Shown: piece by piece, positions 56,505 to 64,000 of the stretch
How positions within the stretch are numbered: position 1 is the first letter of the stretch
How the letters are laid out: the number at the start of each line of letters is the position of its first letter
DNA from: DATKUC01 sp964553615
GTDB taxonomy: Bacteria; Spirochaetota; Spirochaetia; DSM-27196; DATKUC01
Direction: 5' to 3'
DNA: 64,000 bases
Assembly (NCBI GenBank): GCA_964553615.1
Contig: CAZKMA010000001.1
Coordinates: 99,696 to 163,695 of the forward strand
Position numbers and translations under genes: made by a program
The notes under the pieces: model-generated
The model's database searches: none
What the model saw: the letters and a program-made list of their open reading frames with translations, nothing else
What the model was told of the DNA's origin: nothing

Positions 56505-56533
56505 TTGGTTTATATCCACTCTTCGCGTAGATA
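56505..56533 (+). promoter_or_regulatory. Candidate promoter of the nuo operon
   Basis: TTGGTT (56505-56510), 17 bases, TAGATA (56528-56533). The nuoA ATG at 56549 lacks a ribosome site and would have a leader of only about 9 bases. No other gene lies in the 211 bases between lctP and nuoA. Confidence 0.35.
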
Positions 56534-56548
56534 CTCCAAATTTAGACC

Positions 56549-56953
56549 ATGAACGCAGCAAACGGGTACCCGGCGGATATCTGGACGGTACCGGTCTATT
56601 TTGGTGCTGTCCTTATCATGACGGCCGCGATAATTGTGATTTCGGCCTTACTTGGTGAGCGTGGCAAATCGCGGGAAAAGCAGCTCCCGTACGAGTCCGG
56701 TCTGCCGTCAACGGGAAATGCACACATTCGATTTAACGTGCAATTCTACATCGTTGCCATGATATTTCTCGTTTTCGATGTTGAAACGGTGTTTATCATG
56801 ACCTGGGCGATAGGCGGAAAACAGCTTGGGTGGGGGGGATACTTCGAAATCGCGGTGTTCATTGTTCTCCTCCTGGCGGCTCTGTTCTATCTTGCCCGGA
56901 TCGGGGCGCTTGATTGGCGAAGAAGGAATAGAGAAGGGAGCCGACGCACATGA
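56549..56953 (+). CDS. nuoA: NADH-quinone oxidoreductase subunit A
   Basis: A 134-residue, three-helix membrane subunit of complex I. Signature segment KQLPYESGLPSTGNAHIRFN and helix FYIVAMIFLVFDVETVFIMT, with the FDVET motif, are clear. It overlaps nuoB by 4 bases and starts the operon. Start ATG 56549 has no ribosome site. Confidence 0.95.
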   Translation: MNAANGYPADIWTVPVYFGAVLIMTAAIIVISALLGERGKSREKQLPYESGLPSTGNAHIRFNVQFYIVAMIFLVFDVETVFIMTWAIGGKQLGWGGYFEIAVFIVLLLAALFYLARIGALDWRRRNREGSRRT

Positions 56954-57567
56954 GTGATCAGAGTTACTCCTTGACCCGAGGAGAATTGCCCGTACAGGAA
57001 CTGAACAAGTCATTCGTGCTGACGAAGCTTCAGGATCTGATCGGGTGGGGAAGGAAATATTCGGTGTGGCCATTCAACTTTGGCCTGTCCTGTTGTTACG
57101 TCGAGATGGCAACAGCGATAACGAGTAAGTACGACATTGCCCGTTTTGGATCCGAAGTTCTTCGCGGTTCCCCCCGGGAATCCGATTTGCTGATCGTTGC
57201 AGGAACCGTTTTCATGAAAGTCGCACCGATCATACGCAGACTGTATGAGCAGATGATGGAACCGAAGTGGGTTATCTCGATGGGCTCCTGCGCAAACTCC
57301 GGCGGCATGTATGACATCTACAGTGTTGTCCAGGGTGTTGATCGAATACTGCCGGTCGACGTGTACGTTCCTGGTTGTCCACCGCGCCCCGATGCGTTTC
57401 TTCAGGGACTCGTGATGTTGCAGGAGAGCATCGGCAGGGAGCGTCGCCCGCTCTCCTGGGTTGTTGGCCCGCAGGGTGTGGAAAAGCCGACGTTCATCCC
57501 GCAGCGGGACCTTCGAACAGCGGAGCGAATGAAAGCAACCGGATTAAGGAGCCCCGATGAAGTCTGA
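56950..57567 (+). CDS. nuoB: NADH-quinone oxidoreductase subunit B
   Basis: A 205-residue peripheral subunit that binds cluster N2, the last iron-sulfur centre before quinone. All four ligands are present: the adjacent Cys48-Cys49 in NFGLSCCYVEMA, Cys114 in MGSCANSGGMYD and Cys143 in VPGCPPRPDAF. The C-terminal extension (FIPQRDLRTAERMKATGL) is slightly long. The end overlaps nuoCD by 11 bases. Confidence 0.97.
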   Translation: MSDQSYSLTRGELPVQELNKSFVLTKLQDLIGWGRKYSVWPFNFGLSCCYVEMATAITSKYDIARFGSEVLRGSPRESDLLIVAGTVFMKVAPIIRRLYEQMMEPKWVISMGSCANSGGMYDIYSVVQGVDRILPVDVYVPGCPPRPDAFLQGLVMLQESIGRERRPLSWVVGPQGVEKPTFIPQRDLRTAERMKATGLRSPDEV

Positions 57568-59314
57568 AACTGAGGCACGCGATGTCGGAAGCGCCCTTGT
57601 CGAACGGTTCCCCGGGACACGTGAAATTCGGGGCGAGCAGAAGGATGGAATTCCATCGTTCTGGGTGGATCGTCAGCAGATCGAGGCGGTAATCCGCTAC
57701 CTGAAACAGGATGCGCGTCCGCACTACGCGATGCTCTACGACCTCACAGCTATCGATGAACGGGAGCGGCAGCGTCCGGCCGTGGACCCGCAGCGGGATT
57801 TCTCCCTGGTCTACCTGCTTCTTTCATTTGAAGCCCGTTCACTGGTGCGGCTGAAAGTTCCGCTCGAAGGCGAGTTCCCACACGCGCCGAGCATTACCCG
57901 GGTTTTCCCCGCGGCGAACTGGTACGAACGCGAAGTGTGGGACATGTTCGGGATTGTCTTCGACGGACACCCTCACCTGAAGAGAATCATCATGCCCGAG
58001 ACCTGGAAAGGCCATCCGCTGCGCAAAGAGCACCCGGCGCGTGCAACGGAGATGGATGATTACTCGCTTCCGGATGTCCGCTTCGAAGAAGAGATGGCGG
58101 CATTCACATTCAACCCCGAAGAGTGGGGGATGAAACGAGAGAGCGAAGATACCGATTTCATGTTTCTGAACCTGGGGCCGAACCACCCGGGCACTCACGG
58201 TCTGTTTCGCGTTGTGTTGCAGCTGGACGGAGAAGAGATCGTGGATGCGATTCCGGAAATCGGATTTCATCACCGTGGTGCGGAGAAGATGGCCGAGCGG
58301 CAGACCTGGCACAGCTATATTCCGTACACGGCTCGCACCGATTATCTGGGCGGAGTAATGAACGACATGGCGTACGTTCAGTCGGTGGAGAAACTGGCAG
58401 GCATCGTGGTTCCCGACAGGGCGAAAGTCATGCGAATCATGCTTGCCGAGATGTTCAGGATATCCAGTCATCTGGTCTGGTACGGCACATTCGCTCAGGA
58501 CATTGGCCAGCTCTCGCCCATATTTCTCATGTTCGGCGACCGCGAAAAGGTGCTGGACATTATCGGCGCAATAACCGGTGCACGCATGCATCCAAGCTGG
58601 TTCAGGATCGGCGGGACAGCGATGGATCTGCCCAACGGCTGGGAGCCGATGGTTCGAGATTTCATTGGAGAGTTCCGCAAACATCTGGTCGAATACGAAA
58701 AGATGGTCATGAAGAATCGCGTCTTCAAGGCCAGAACTCAAGGCGTCGGCGCGTACGACATGGAGACGGCACTGGAGTGGGGAGTAACGGGTGCCGGCCT
58801 CCGGGCAACGGGATATTCCTGGGACTTCCGCAAGGATATGCCCTACGGAGGGTATGAGCAATTCGATTTCGATATACCGACAGGGCAGCGTGGTGACTGC
58901 TTTGATCGCGGGGTCGTGCGCATCGAAGAGATGGTGCAGAGCACCCGCATCATTGAGCAATGTCTGAACAACATGCCTGCCGGTGACTACAAGGCCGATC
59001 ACCCGCTGACGACGCCGCCGCGGAAAGAACGCACAATGAAAGACATAGAGACTCTCATTACGCACTTCGTCTCAACTACCTGGGGCCCCGTAATGCCCGC
59101 CGGAGAGGCGGTCGTTCCAATTGAGGCAACGAAGGGCAGCAACGCGTACTACGTGGTGAGTGATGGAAGTACGAACTCGTACCGGACGCATATTCGTGCA
59201 CCCTCCTTTCCGCATCTGCAGATGCTTCCGCTCATGAGCAGGGGCGAGTTTGTGTCGGATATGGTGGTAATTCTCGGCAGCATAGATTTTGTCATGGGCG
59301 ACGTGGACCGCTAG
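57557..59314 (+). CDS. nuoCD: Fused NADH-quinone oxidoreductase subunits C and D
   Basis: A 585-residue fusion. Residues 1-175 correspond to NuoC (FPAANWYEREVWDMFGIVFD and LKRIIMPETWKGHPLRKEHP); residues about 195-585 to NuoD, the 49-kDa quinone-site subunit (NLGPNHPGTHGLFRVVLQLD, GFHHRGAEKMAERQTWHSYI and the C-terminal DFVMGDVDR). The fused form is familiar in gamma-proteobacteria. In other spirochaetes with complex I the two are, as far as I recall, separate, so the fusion may show horizontal transfer. Confidence 0.95.
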   Translation: MKSETEARDVGSALVERFPGTREIRGEQKDGIPSFWVDRQQIEAVIRYLKQDARPHYAMLYDLTAIDERERQRPAVDPQRDFSLVYLLLSFEARSLVRLKVPLEGEFPHAPSITRVFPAANWYEREVWDMFGIVFDGHPHLKRIIMPETWKGHPLRKEHPARATEMDDYSLPDVRFEEEMAAFTFNPEEWGMKRESEDTDFMFLNLGPNHPGTHGLFRVVLQLDGEEIVDAIPEIGFHHRGAEKMAERQTWHSYIPYTARTDYLGGVMNDMAYVQSVEKLAGIVVPDRAKVMRIMLAEMFRISSHLVWYGTFAQDIGQLSPIFLMFGDREKVLDIIGAITGARMHPSWFRIGGTAMDLPNGWEPMVRDFIGEFRKHLVEYEKMVMKNRVFKARTQGVGAYDMETALEWGVTGAGLRATGYSWDFRKDMPYGGYEQFDFDIPTGQRGDCFDRGVVRIEEMVQSTRIIEQCLNNMPAGDYKADHPLTTPPRKERTMKDIETLITHFVSTTWGPVMPAGEAVVPIEATKGSNAYYVVSDGSTNSYRTHIRAPSFPHLQMLPLMSRGEFVSDMVVILGSIDFVMGDVDR

Positions 59315-59328
59315 GAGAGTCTGAAGAA

Positions 59329-59805
59329 ATGTTGAGTGATACGGAAAAAAAAGAAATTGAGGCAACCGTTCAACACGCCGAAACCCAGCGGTCCGCATGT
59401 GTCGATGCGCTGCTGATTGTTCAGCGCCATCGCGGCTGGGTCAGCGACGAAGCGCTTGCCGATGTTGCCGCCGCGTTGGAAATGTCGACTGCTGAGCTTG
59501 ACAGCATAGCGACGTTCTACAATCTGATCTTTCGCAAACCGGTGGGCAAACACGTTGTTCATGTGTGCGACGGAATATCCTGTTGGATCATGGGAGGTCA
59601 CGCAGTCCGGGACCGCGTGCGGGAACGACTCGGCATTCGTGCCGGGGAGACAACCGAGGACGGGGAGATTACGTTTCTTCCTGCGGACTGTATGGGCGCA
59701 TGTGACCGGGCGCCGACGATGATTGTTGACCAGACCCTCTACGGCAATGTGACGCCGGAGAAGGTCGATGAGATACTCGATGAGCTGGGGGGCAAGAAGG
59801 TATGA
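59329..59805 (+). CDS. nuoE: NADH-quinone oxidoreductase subunit E
   Basis: The 158-residue thioredoxin-like subunit that holds cluster N1a. It contains the conserved CDGISCWIMGG with paired cysteines, and CMGACDRAPTMIVDQ. The N-terminal helical part (RHRGWVSDEALADVAAALEM) is normal. It ends 4 bases into nuoF, so translational coupling is likely. Confidence 0.95.
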   Translation: MLSDTEKKEIEATVQHAETQRSACVDALLIVQRHRGWVSDEALADVAAALEMSTAELDSIATFYNLIFRKPVGKHVVHVCDGISCWIMGGHAVRDRVRERLGIRAGETTEDGEITFLPADCMGACDRAPTMIVDQTLYGNVTPEKVDEILDELGGKKV

Positions 59806-61082
59806 GCAGTGCACGTCCGCTGACCGAGGCCATGCGTGCAGACGGTCTTGCCCTTTCGATCGGAGAGTACGAGAAGGCAGGCGGTTATAGCGCGGCCCGC
59901 AAGGCAGTGAAAGGGATGGCACCCAAAGAGGTGACCTCACTGGTGAAAGATTCGGGGCTTATGGGGCGTGGCGGTGCAGGATTTCTGACGGGGCTGAAGT
60001 GGAGCTTCGTGCCGATGGAAGACGCGACACCGGGACCGAAGTACCTCATTGCGAATGGTGACGAGATGGAACCGGGCGCTTTCAAGGACCGGTATCTCAT
60101 GGAGCGAAATCCTCATCAGTTAATAGAGGGGATGATCTGCGCGGCATACGCCATTCAGGCCGACAAAGCATACATCTTCATTCGGCACCTTTATTTCGAG
60201 GCCCGCGAGCGGCTCGAGAAGGCAATTGCGGAAGCGTACCGAAACGGCTATCTCGGAAAGGACGTTTTCGGCAGCGGGTTCTCAGTGGACCTGCAGCTCC
60301 ATGTTTCCGGCGGACGCTACATTTGCGGCGAAGAGACGGCGCTTATCAGCGCTCTCGAAGGGGAACGCCCCGTTCCGCGGTCGAAACCGCCTTTTCCCGG
60401 CGTTTCCGGACTGTTCGGTCGGCCCACTGTGGTGAACAATGTCGAGACGCTCTCGAATATTCCCCACATTATCAACAACGGCGCGCAGTGGTTCAAGGAT
60501 CTCAGCAAGACCGATCAGAGCGGGACGAAGATCTACGGGGTCAGCGGACGCGTGAAACGGCCCGGCGTGTGGGAATTGCCAATGGGAACCACCATGCGCG
60601 AGGTTCTGGAGGAGCACGCGGGAGGAATGCAGGATGGATATGCATTCCGCGGTGTACTGCCCGGCGGTGGATCCACCGATTTTCTGGTGGAAGAGCACCT
60701 TGATCTCCCGATGGACTATCAGAATATCCAGAAGGCGGGAAGCAGGTTTGGAACCGCAACGCTGATTGTCCTCGACGACAAGACATGTCCGGTTGGATTC
60801 GTGGCAAACCTCATGAAATTCTTTGGACAGGAATCCTGTGGCTGGTGCACGCCGTGTCGTGAAGGGCTGCCGTGGCTTGCAAGGATTCTCTACGGCCTGG
60901 AGCGCGGCACGGGGAAAGAGAAGGATATCGAGATTCTGCAGGAGCATACCAGCAAGATCTGGATAGGGAAGACCTATTGCGCACTCGCCCCGGGAGCCAT
61001 TGAACCGCTTCAGAGCGGCTTGAAGTACTTTCGTAAGGACTTCATGGATCACATTGAGCACAAGGGATGCCCCTGGAGCTGA
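59802..61082 (+). CDS. nuoF: NADH-quinone oxidoreductase subunit F
   Basis: The 426-residue NADH- and FMN-binding subunit. Motifs: GLMGRGGAGFLTGLKWSFVP (NADH/FMN loop), NGDEMEPGAFKDRYLMERNP, YICGEETALISALEGERPVP and the N3 cluster motif ESCGWCTPCREGLPW. Length and order of motifs are normal. Start ATG 59802 overlaps nuoE. Confidence 0.97.
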   Translation: MSSARPLTEAMRADGLALSIGEYEKAGGYSAARKAVKGMAPKEVTSLVKDSGLMGRGGAGFLTGLKWSFVPMEDATPGPKYLIANGDEMEPGAFKDRYLMERNPHQLIEGMICAAYAIQADKAYIFIRHLYFEARERLEKAIAEAYRNGYLGKDVFGSGFSVDLQLHVSGGRYICGEETALISALEGERPVPRSKPPFPGVSGLFGRPTVVNNVETLSNIPHIINNGAQWFKDLSKTDQSGTKIYGVSGRVKRPGVWELPMGTTMREVLEEHAGGMQDGYAFRGVLPGGGSTDFLVEEHLDLPMDYQNIQKAGSRFGTATLIVLDDKTCPVGFVANLMKFFGQESCGWCTPCREGLPWLARILYGLERGTGKEKDIEILQEHTSKIWIGKTYCALAPGAIEPLQSGLKYFRKDFMDHIEHKGCPWS

Positions 61083-61085
61083 TTG

Positions 61086-63803
61086 ATGATAACGATTTAT
61101 ATAGACGGTGCACCATTTGAAGTCCCGGAAGACAAGAATCTGCTGGATACCTGTCTTTCTCTGGGAATTAACATTCCGTACTTCTGCTGGCATCCTGCGC
61201 TCCATTCGGTCGGCTCATGCAGGCAGTGCGCGGTGAAACAGTTCAGGGATGAGAACGACGAACGCGGTCGAATCGTCATGTCCTGCATGACTCCGCTCTC
61301 CGATGGAATGCGGATTTCGGTGACGGACGCCGAGGCACTGGCCTTCAGGGAAGGCGTGTCCGAGTGGCTCATGCTGAACCATCCCCACGACTGTCCTATC
61401 TGTGATGAAGGCGGCGAGTGCCATCTCCAGGACATGACGGTAATGAGCGGTCACACGTACCGGCGCACCACCTTTCCGAAGCGGACATACCGGAGCCAGC
61501 AACTCGGTCCGTTCATCCACCAGGAGATGAACCGGTGCATCCAGTGCTACCGTTGCGTCAGATTCTACAAGGATTACGCCGGCGGAGAAGACTTCGACGC
61601 ATTCGGTTCGCACGACAAGGTCTTCTTCGGCCGCCAGACTCCGGGGACCCTGGAGAGTTCCTTCAGCGGCAATCTCGTGGAGATCTGTCCCACCGGTGTG
61701 TTCACCGATAAGACGTTCCGCGGTCATGCGACCCGGAAGTGGGATCTTCAGCAGGCGCCGTCAGTCTGTACCGGATGCAGCCTCGGCTGCAACGTCTTTC
61801 CGTCGGAACGCTACGGAACGCTCCGCCGCATCCGCAACCGATACAACGATGAGATAAACGGCTACTTTCTCTGCGACCGCGGCCGGTTTGGTTACGAGTT
61901 TGCGAATAGCGAATACCGTATCCGCGAACCCCGGGTCGGAGCGGGTGTCGACACGAATACCGTTGAACGGAAAGTGGCCGTAGATGCGGCCCTTGAGCTG
62001 CTCGGGGCGGGGGCGGGCATCATCGGCATCGGGTCCCCGCGGGCAACGGTCGAATCAAACTTCATGTTGCGCCGACTTGTCGGGCCGAAGAACTTCTACG
62101 CGGGAGTATCTCCCCGGGAGGAGGAACTCGTCGAGCTTACCCTTTCCATCCTGCGCGACGGTGACATTCAGTCCGCTACCCTCAAAGAGGTAGAGAAGTG
62201 CGATGCCGTGCTCATTCTCGGCGAAGATCCGGGGAACAGCGCGCCGATGCTGGAACTCTCTCTCAGGCAGGCTGCGCGCCGAGCACCGGTGCGGGAAGCA
62301 ATGACTGAGCTGAAATTGCCCGAGTGGGATGACAAAGCTGCGCGAGTAGCCGTCCAGTCGAAAACCGGTCCGGTTTTCCTCGCCACCGTCTGGTCGACGA
62401 ATCTGGACAAACTTGCCACATCGACTCTTCATCGCGCGCCGCAGGATATTGCACGCTTCGGGGCAGCGATTGCGCACGCGATAGATCCTGCATCCCCCGC
62501 GGTAGATGGTCTGGATAAGGAATCGAAAACTCTTGCGAAAACCGTCGCCGATACCCTTCGACACGCGACGAACCCGCTGGTAGTCTCCGGTACCTCCACC
62601 GGCAGTCGGGAGATTCTTCAGTCGGCGGCGAACATTGTCCGGGCGTTGAAGAAGAGCGGGAGTGAATCTCGAATATTCGCGGTGGTGCCGGAACAGAACA
62701 GCATGGGCCTGGCAATGCTCAAACCACGTCCGCTATCGGAGGCGGCAAGCCGTATCAAAAGTGGTGAGATACGGTCGGCTGTACTCATTGAAAATGATCT
62801 GGCCAGGAGAGCCGGGCAGGCGGACGCTGGAATAATCCTGAACGACGCGGTACTGGTGGCAATCGATTCGGTGGAAACCGAGGTTACCCGCAAGTCAAGC
62901 GTCGTGCTTCCCGCATCCACCTTTGCCGAAGCCTCCGGCACGGTGGTCAATAACGAAGGGCGTGCCCAGCGTATGTTCCGGGTCATGGAACCGACAGGAA
63001 GCATCCAGGAATCCTGGAAATGGCTGACCGAGCTCGCAGGAGCAGAAGCCTCCACGCTCGACGAGGTGCTTGCCCTTATAGCGGAGGAGGCTCCGGAAAT
63101 TGCACGTGTCCGGGATGCGGCACCGGGTGCCGCGCTTGAGAAAAACGGAAAGCAGCTGATTCGCGGCGTACCACGACAGACATTCCGTTTCAGCGGCCGC
63201 ACGGCCATTCACGCGGCCCAGGATGTGCGGGAGCACAAGGTGCACCAGGACGCGGATTCCCGCCTGCGGTACTCAATGGAGGGGCACATCGATCCGTCGG
63301 AACCCGCGCTTGTGCCCGAGTACTGGGCGCCGGGTTGGAACTCAGTTCAGGCGCTGACCCGTTTCCAGGAGGAAATCGGCGGCGCCCTTCGCGGAAAGAC
63401 GCCGGGCAGCATGGTATTCGATCGCGGTGCCGGCGGAGGGTACTTCAGCGAAGTTCCTGATCCATTCACTCCGCGGAAAGACAGATTCCTCTGTTTGCCG
63501 TACACGCACATCTTTGGTTCCGAGGAACTCAGTTCAATGGCGCCCGCGGTTGCTTCGCGTGCACCCGCTCCCTATGTCGGAATTGCCCGCGAGGATGCGG
63601 AACGACTTTCGATATCCGATGGGACCGTCGTGACGGTCAGAGTTGACTCGGAGGACGGGACACGAACGCTGCCCGCAAAACTTCTCTCCGGACTTCCTGC
63701 AGGAGTTATTACGCTTCCGGCCGGAATCGAGAACTGGAGTATCGGCCGCATGGCTGATGCTGCCATCAGCACACCGAGCAATACACAACCGAAGGAATCA
63801 TGA
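61086..63803 (+). CDS. nuoG: NADH-quinone oxidoreductase subunit G
   Basis: The 905-residue largest subunit. Cluster ligands are complete: N1b (Cys34, 45, 48, 67), N5 (His99, Cys103, 106, 112), N4 (Cys151, 154, 157, 201) and N7 (Cys228, 231, 235, 263). The presence of N7 groups it with E. coli and Thermus type NuoG. The rest is a formate-dehydrogenase-like domain with FAEASGTVVNNEGRAQRMF and AERLSISDGTVVTVRVDSED. It starts at ATG 61086 (TTG 61083 is also in frame) with GGAG upstream. Confidence 0.96.
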   Translation: MITIYIDGAPFEVPEDKNLLDTCLSLGINIPYFCWHPALHSVGSCRQCAVKQFRDENDERGRIVMSCMTPLSDGMRISVTDAEALAFREGVSEWLMLNHPHDCPICDEGGECHLQDMTVMSGHTYRRTTFPKRTYRSQQLGPFIHQEMNRCIQCYRCVRFYKDYAGGEDFDAFGSHDKVFFGRQTPGTLESSFSGNLVEICPTGVFTDKTFRGHATRKWDLQQAPSVCTGCSLGCNVFPSERYGTLRRIRNRYNDEINGYFLCDRGRFGYEFANSEYRIREPRVGAGVDTNTVERKVAVDAALELLGAGAGIIGIGSPRATVESNFMLRRLVGPKNFYAGVSPREEELVELTLSILRDGDIQSATLKEVEKCDAVLILGEDPGNSAPMLELSLRQAARRAPVREAMTELKLPEWDDKAARVAVQSKTGPVFLATVWSTNLDKLATSTLHRAPQDIARFGAAIAHAIDPASPAVDGLDKESKTLAKTVADTLRHATNPLVVSGTSTGSREILQSAANIVRALKKSGSESRIFAVVPEQNSMGLAMLKPRPLSEAASRIKSGEIRSAVLIENDLARRAGQADAGIILNDAVLVAIDSVETEVTRKSSVVLPASTFAEASGTVVNNEGRAQRMFRVMEPTGSIQESWKWLTELAGAEASTLDEVLALIAEEAPEIARVRDAAPGAALEKNGKQLIRGVPRQTFRFSGRTAIHAAQDVREHKVHQDADSRLRYSMEGHIDPSEPALVPEYWAPGWNSVQALTRFQEEIGGALRGKTPGSMVFDRGAGGGYFSEVPDPFTPRKDRFLCLPYTHIFGSEELSSMAPAVASRAPAPYVGIAREDAERLSISDGTVVTVRVDSEDGTRTLPAKLLSGLPAGVITLPAGIENWSIGRMADAAISTPSNTQPKES

Positions 63804-63804
63804 G

Positions 63805-64000
63805 ATGAGCAGCATACTCTGGAGTATCTTGAGCATTGTCATTGCCTTGCTGGGCTCCATAACGGTGGCAGCGGCACTCATATTCGTTGAGCGGAGACTT
63901 CTCGGGATCTGGACTAACCGGATTGGCCCGAACCGTGCCGGACCATTCGGGCTGCTGCAGGTGGTGGCGGACATGATCAAGATCTTCTTCAAGGAAGACT
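63805..64000 (+). CDS. nuoH: NADH-quinone oxidoreductase subunit H (start only)
   Basis: The first 65 residues of the quinone-chamber membrane subunit. The first helix is followed by VERRLLGIWTNRIGPNRAGP and FGLLQVVADMIKIFFKED, the strongly conserved quinone-site loop of NuoH. It begins one base after the nuoG stop and continues beyond the window. Confidence 0.96.
   Translation, partial: MSSILWSILSIVIALLGSITVAAALIFVERRLLGIWTNRIGPNRAGPFGLLQVVADMIKIFFKED

Noticed and set aside
57839..59065. A 408-codon open frame on the minus strand
   Set aside because: It is the antisense shadow of nuoCD, which has convincing family motifs throughout.

Overview
The window reads as a chromosome segment of a free-living, anaerobic or facultative member of the Spirochaetota. 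The best evidence is a tandem pair of FlaA (filament outer-layer) genes, a protein family tied to the spirochaetal periplasmic flagellum. The block infC-rpmI-rplT followed by zapB-like and zapA genes is a layout I recall from treponemes (from memory, not checked). DNA is moderately GC-rich and gene-dense. There is no rRNA, CRISPR array, insertion sequence or prophage. No gap without a gene exceeds about 255 bases; the larger gaps hold promoters, operators or hairpins and are annotated below.

Layout. 1-2.1 kb: translation and cell-division operon (minus strand). 2.1-3.9 kb: metX-metW. 4.0-7.2 kb: a membrane protein, a periplasmic-binding-like lipoprotein and two flaA genes. 7.3-8.5 kb: a kinase with a cyclic-nucleotide-binding-type domain. 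8.4-11.3 kb: korDABC, a 2-oxoacid:ferredoxin oxidoreductase. 11.4-16.0 kb: tatD, tRNA-Leu(UAA), a diguanylate cyclase and a lipoprotein serine protease. 16.3-18.9 kb: a redox-permease-TDT exporter operon. 19.1-21.4 kb: a probable copper regulon (YHS protein, a membrane winged-helix-like protein, MFS carrier, CsoR) with two matching CsoR-type operators. 21.5-26.8 kb: DUF2202 protein, YkgJ-type protein, a lipoprotein with HExxH, an L,D-transpeptidase, an M23 protein and a TetR repressor. 26.8-35.9 kb: transporters, an orphan histidine kinase, an M1 peptidase, FapA and an SrkA-like kinase. 36.0-42.1 kb: a beta-barrel-like protein, then a MarR-controlled efflux operon (MarR, DHA2 pump, two adaptors, TolC). 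42.1-45.6 kb: creatininase family, GNAT, DUF4013, CBS and PilZ proteins. 45.6-50.6 kb: a GDP-heptose and glycosyltransferase cassette. 50.7-56.3 kb: NUDIX enzyme and a lactate-oxidation cluster (glcD-type dehydrogenase, etfA, etfB, lactate permease). 56.5-64 kb: complex I, nuoA-B-CD-E-F-G and the start of nuoH.

How it fits together. Lactate would enter by the permease and be oxidised by a GlcD-type dehydrogenase coupled to EtfAB. That arrangement resembles the electron-confurcating lactate dehydrogenase clusters of anaerobes, which need reduced ferredoxin; KorABCD could supply some. NADH would then feed the divergently encoded complex I. This metabolic reading is inference from family membership and gene order.

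Most notable: an MFS efflux operon pairing a hairpin-less adaptor with a full adaptor; two CsoR-type operators identical at 14 of 17 positions; a diguanylate cyclase whose signal peptide appears to start at an AUC codon; several genes whose best promoter lies only 5-10 bases before the start codon (leaderless mRNAs); and a heptose cassette with a fused phosphatase/nucleotidyltransferase in a lineage where most members lack LPS.
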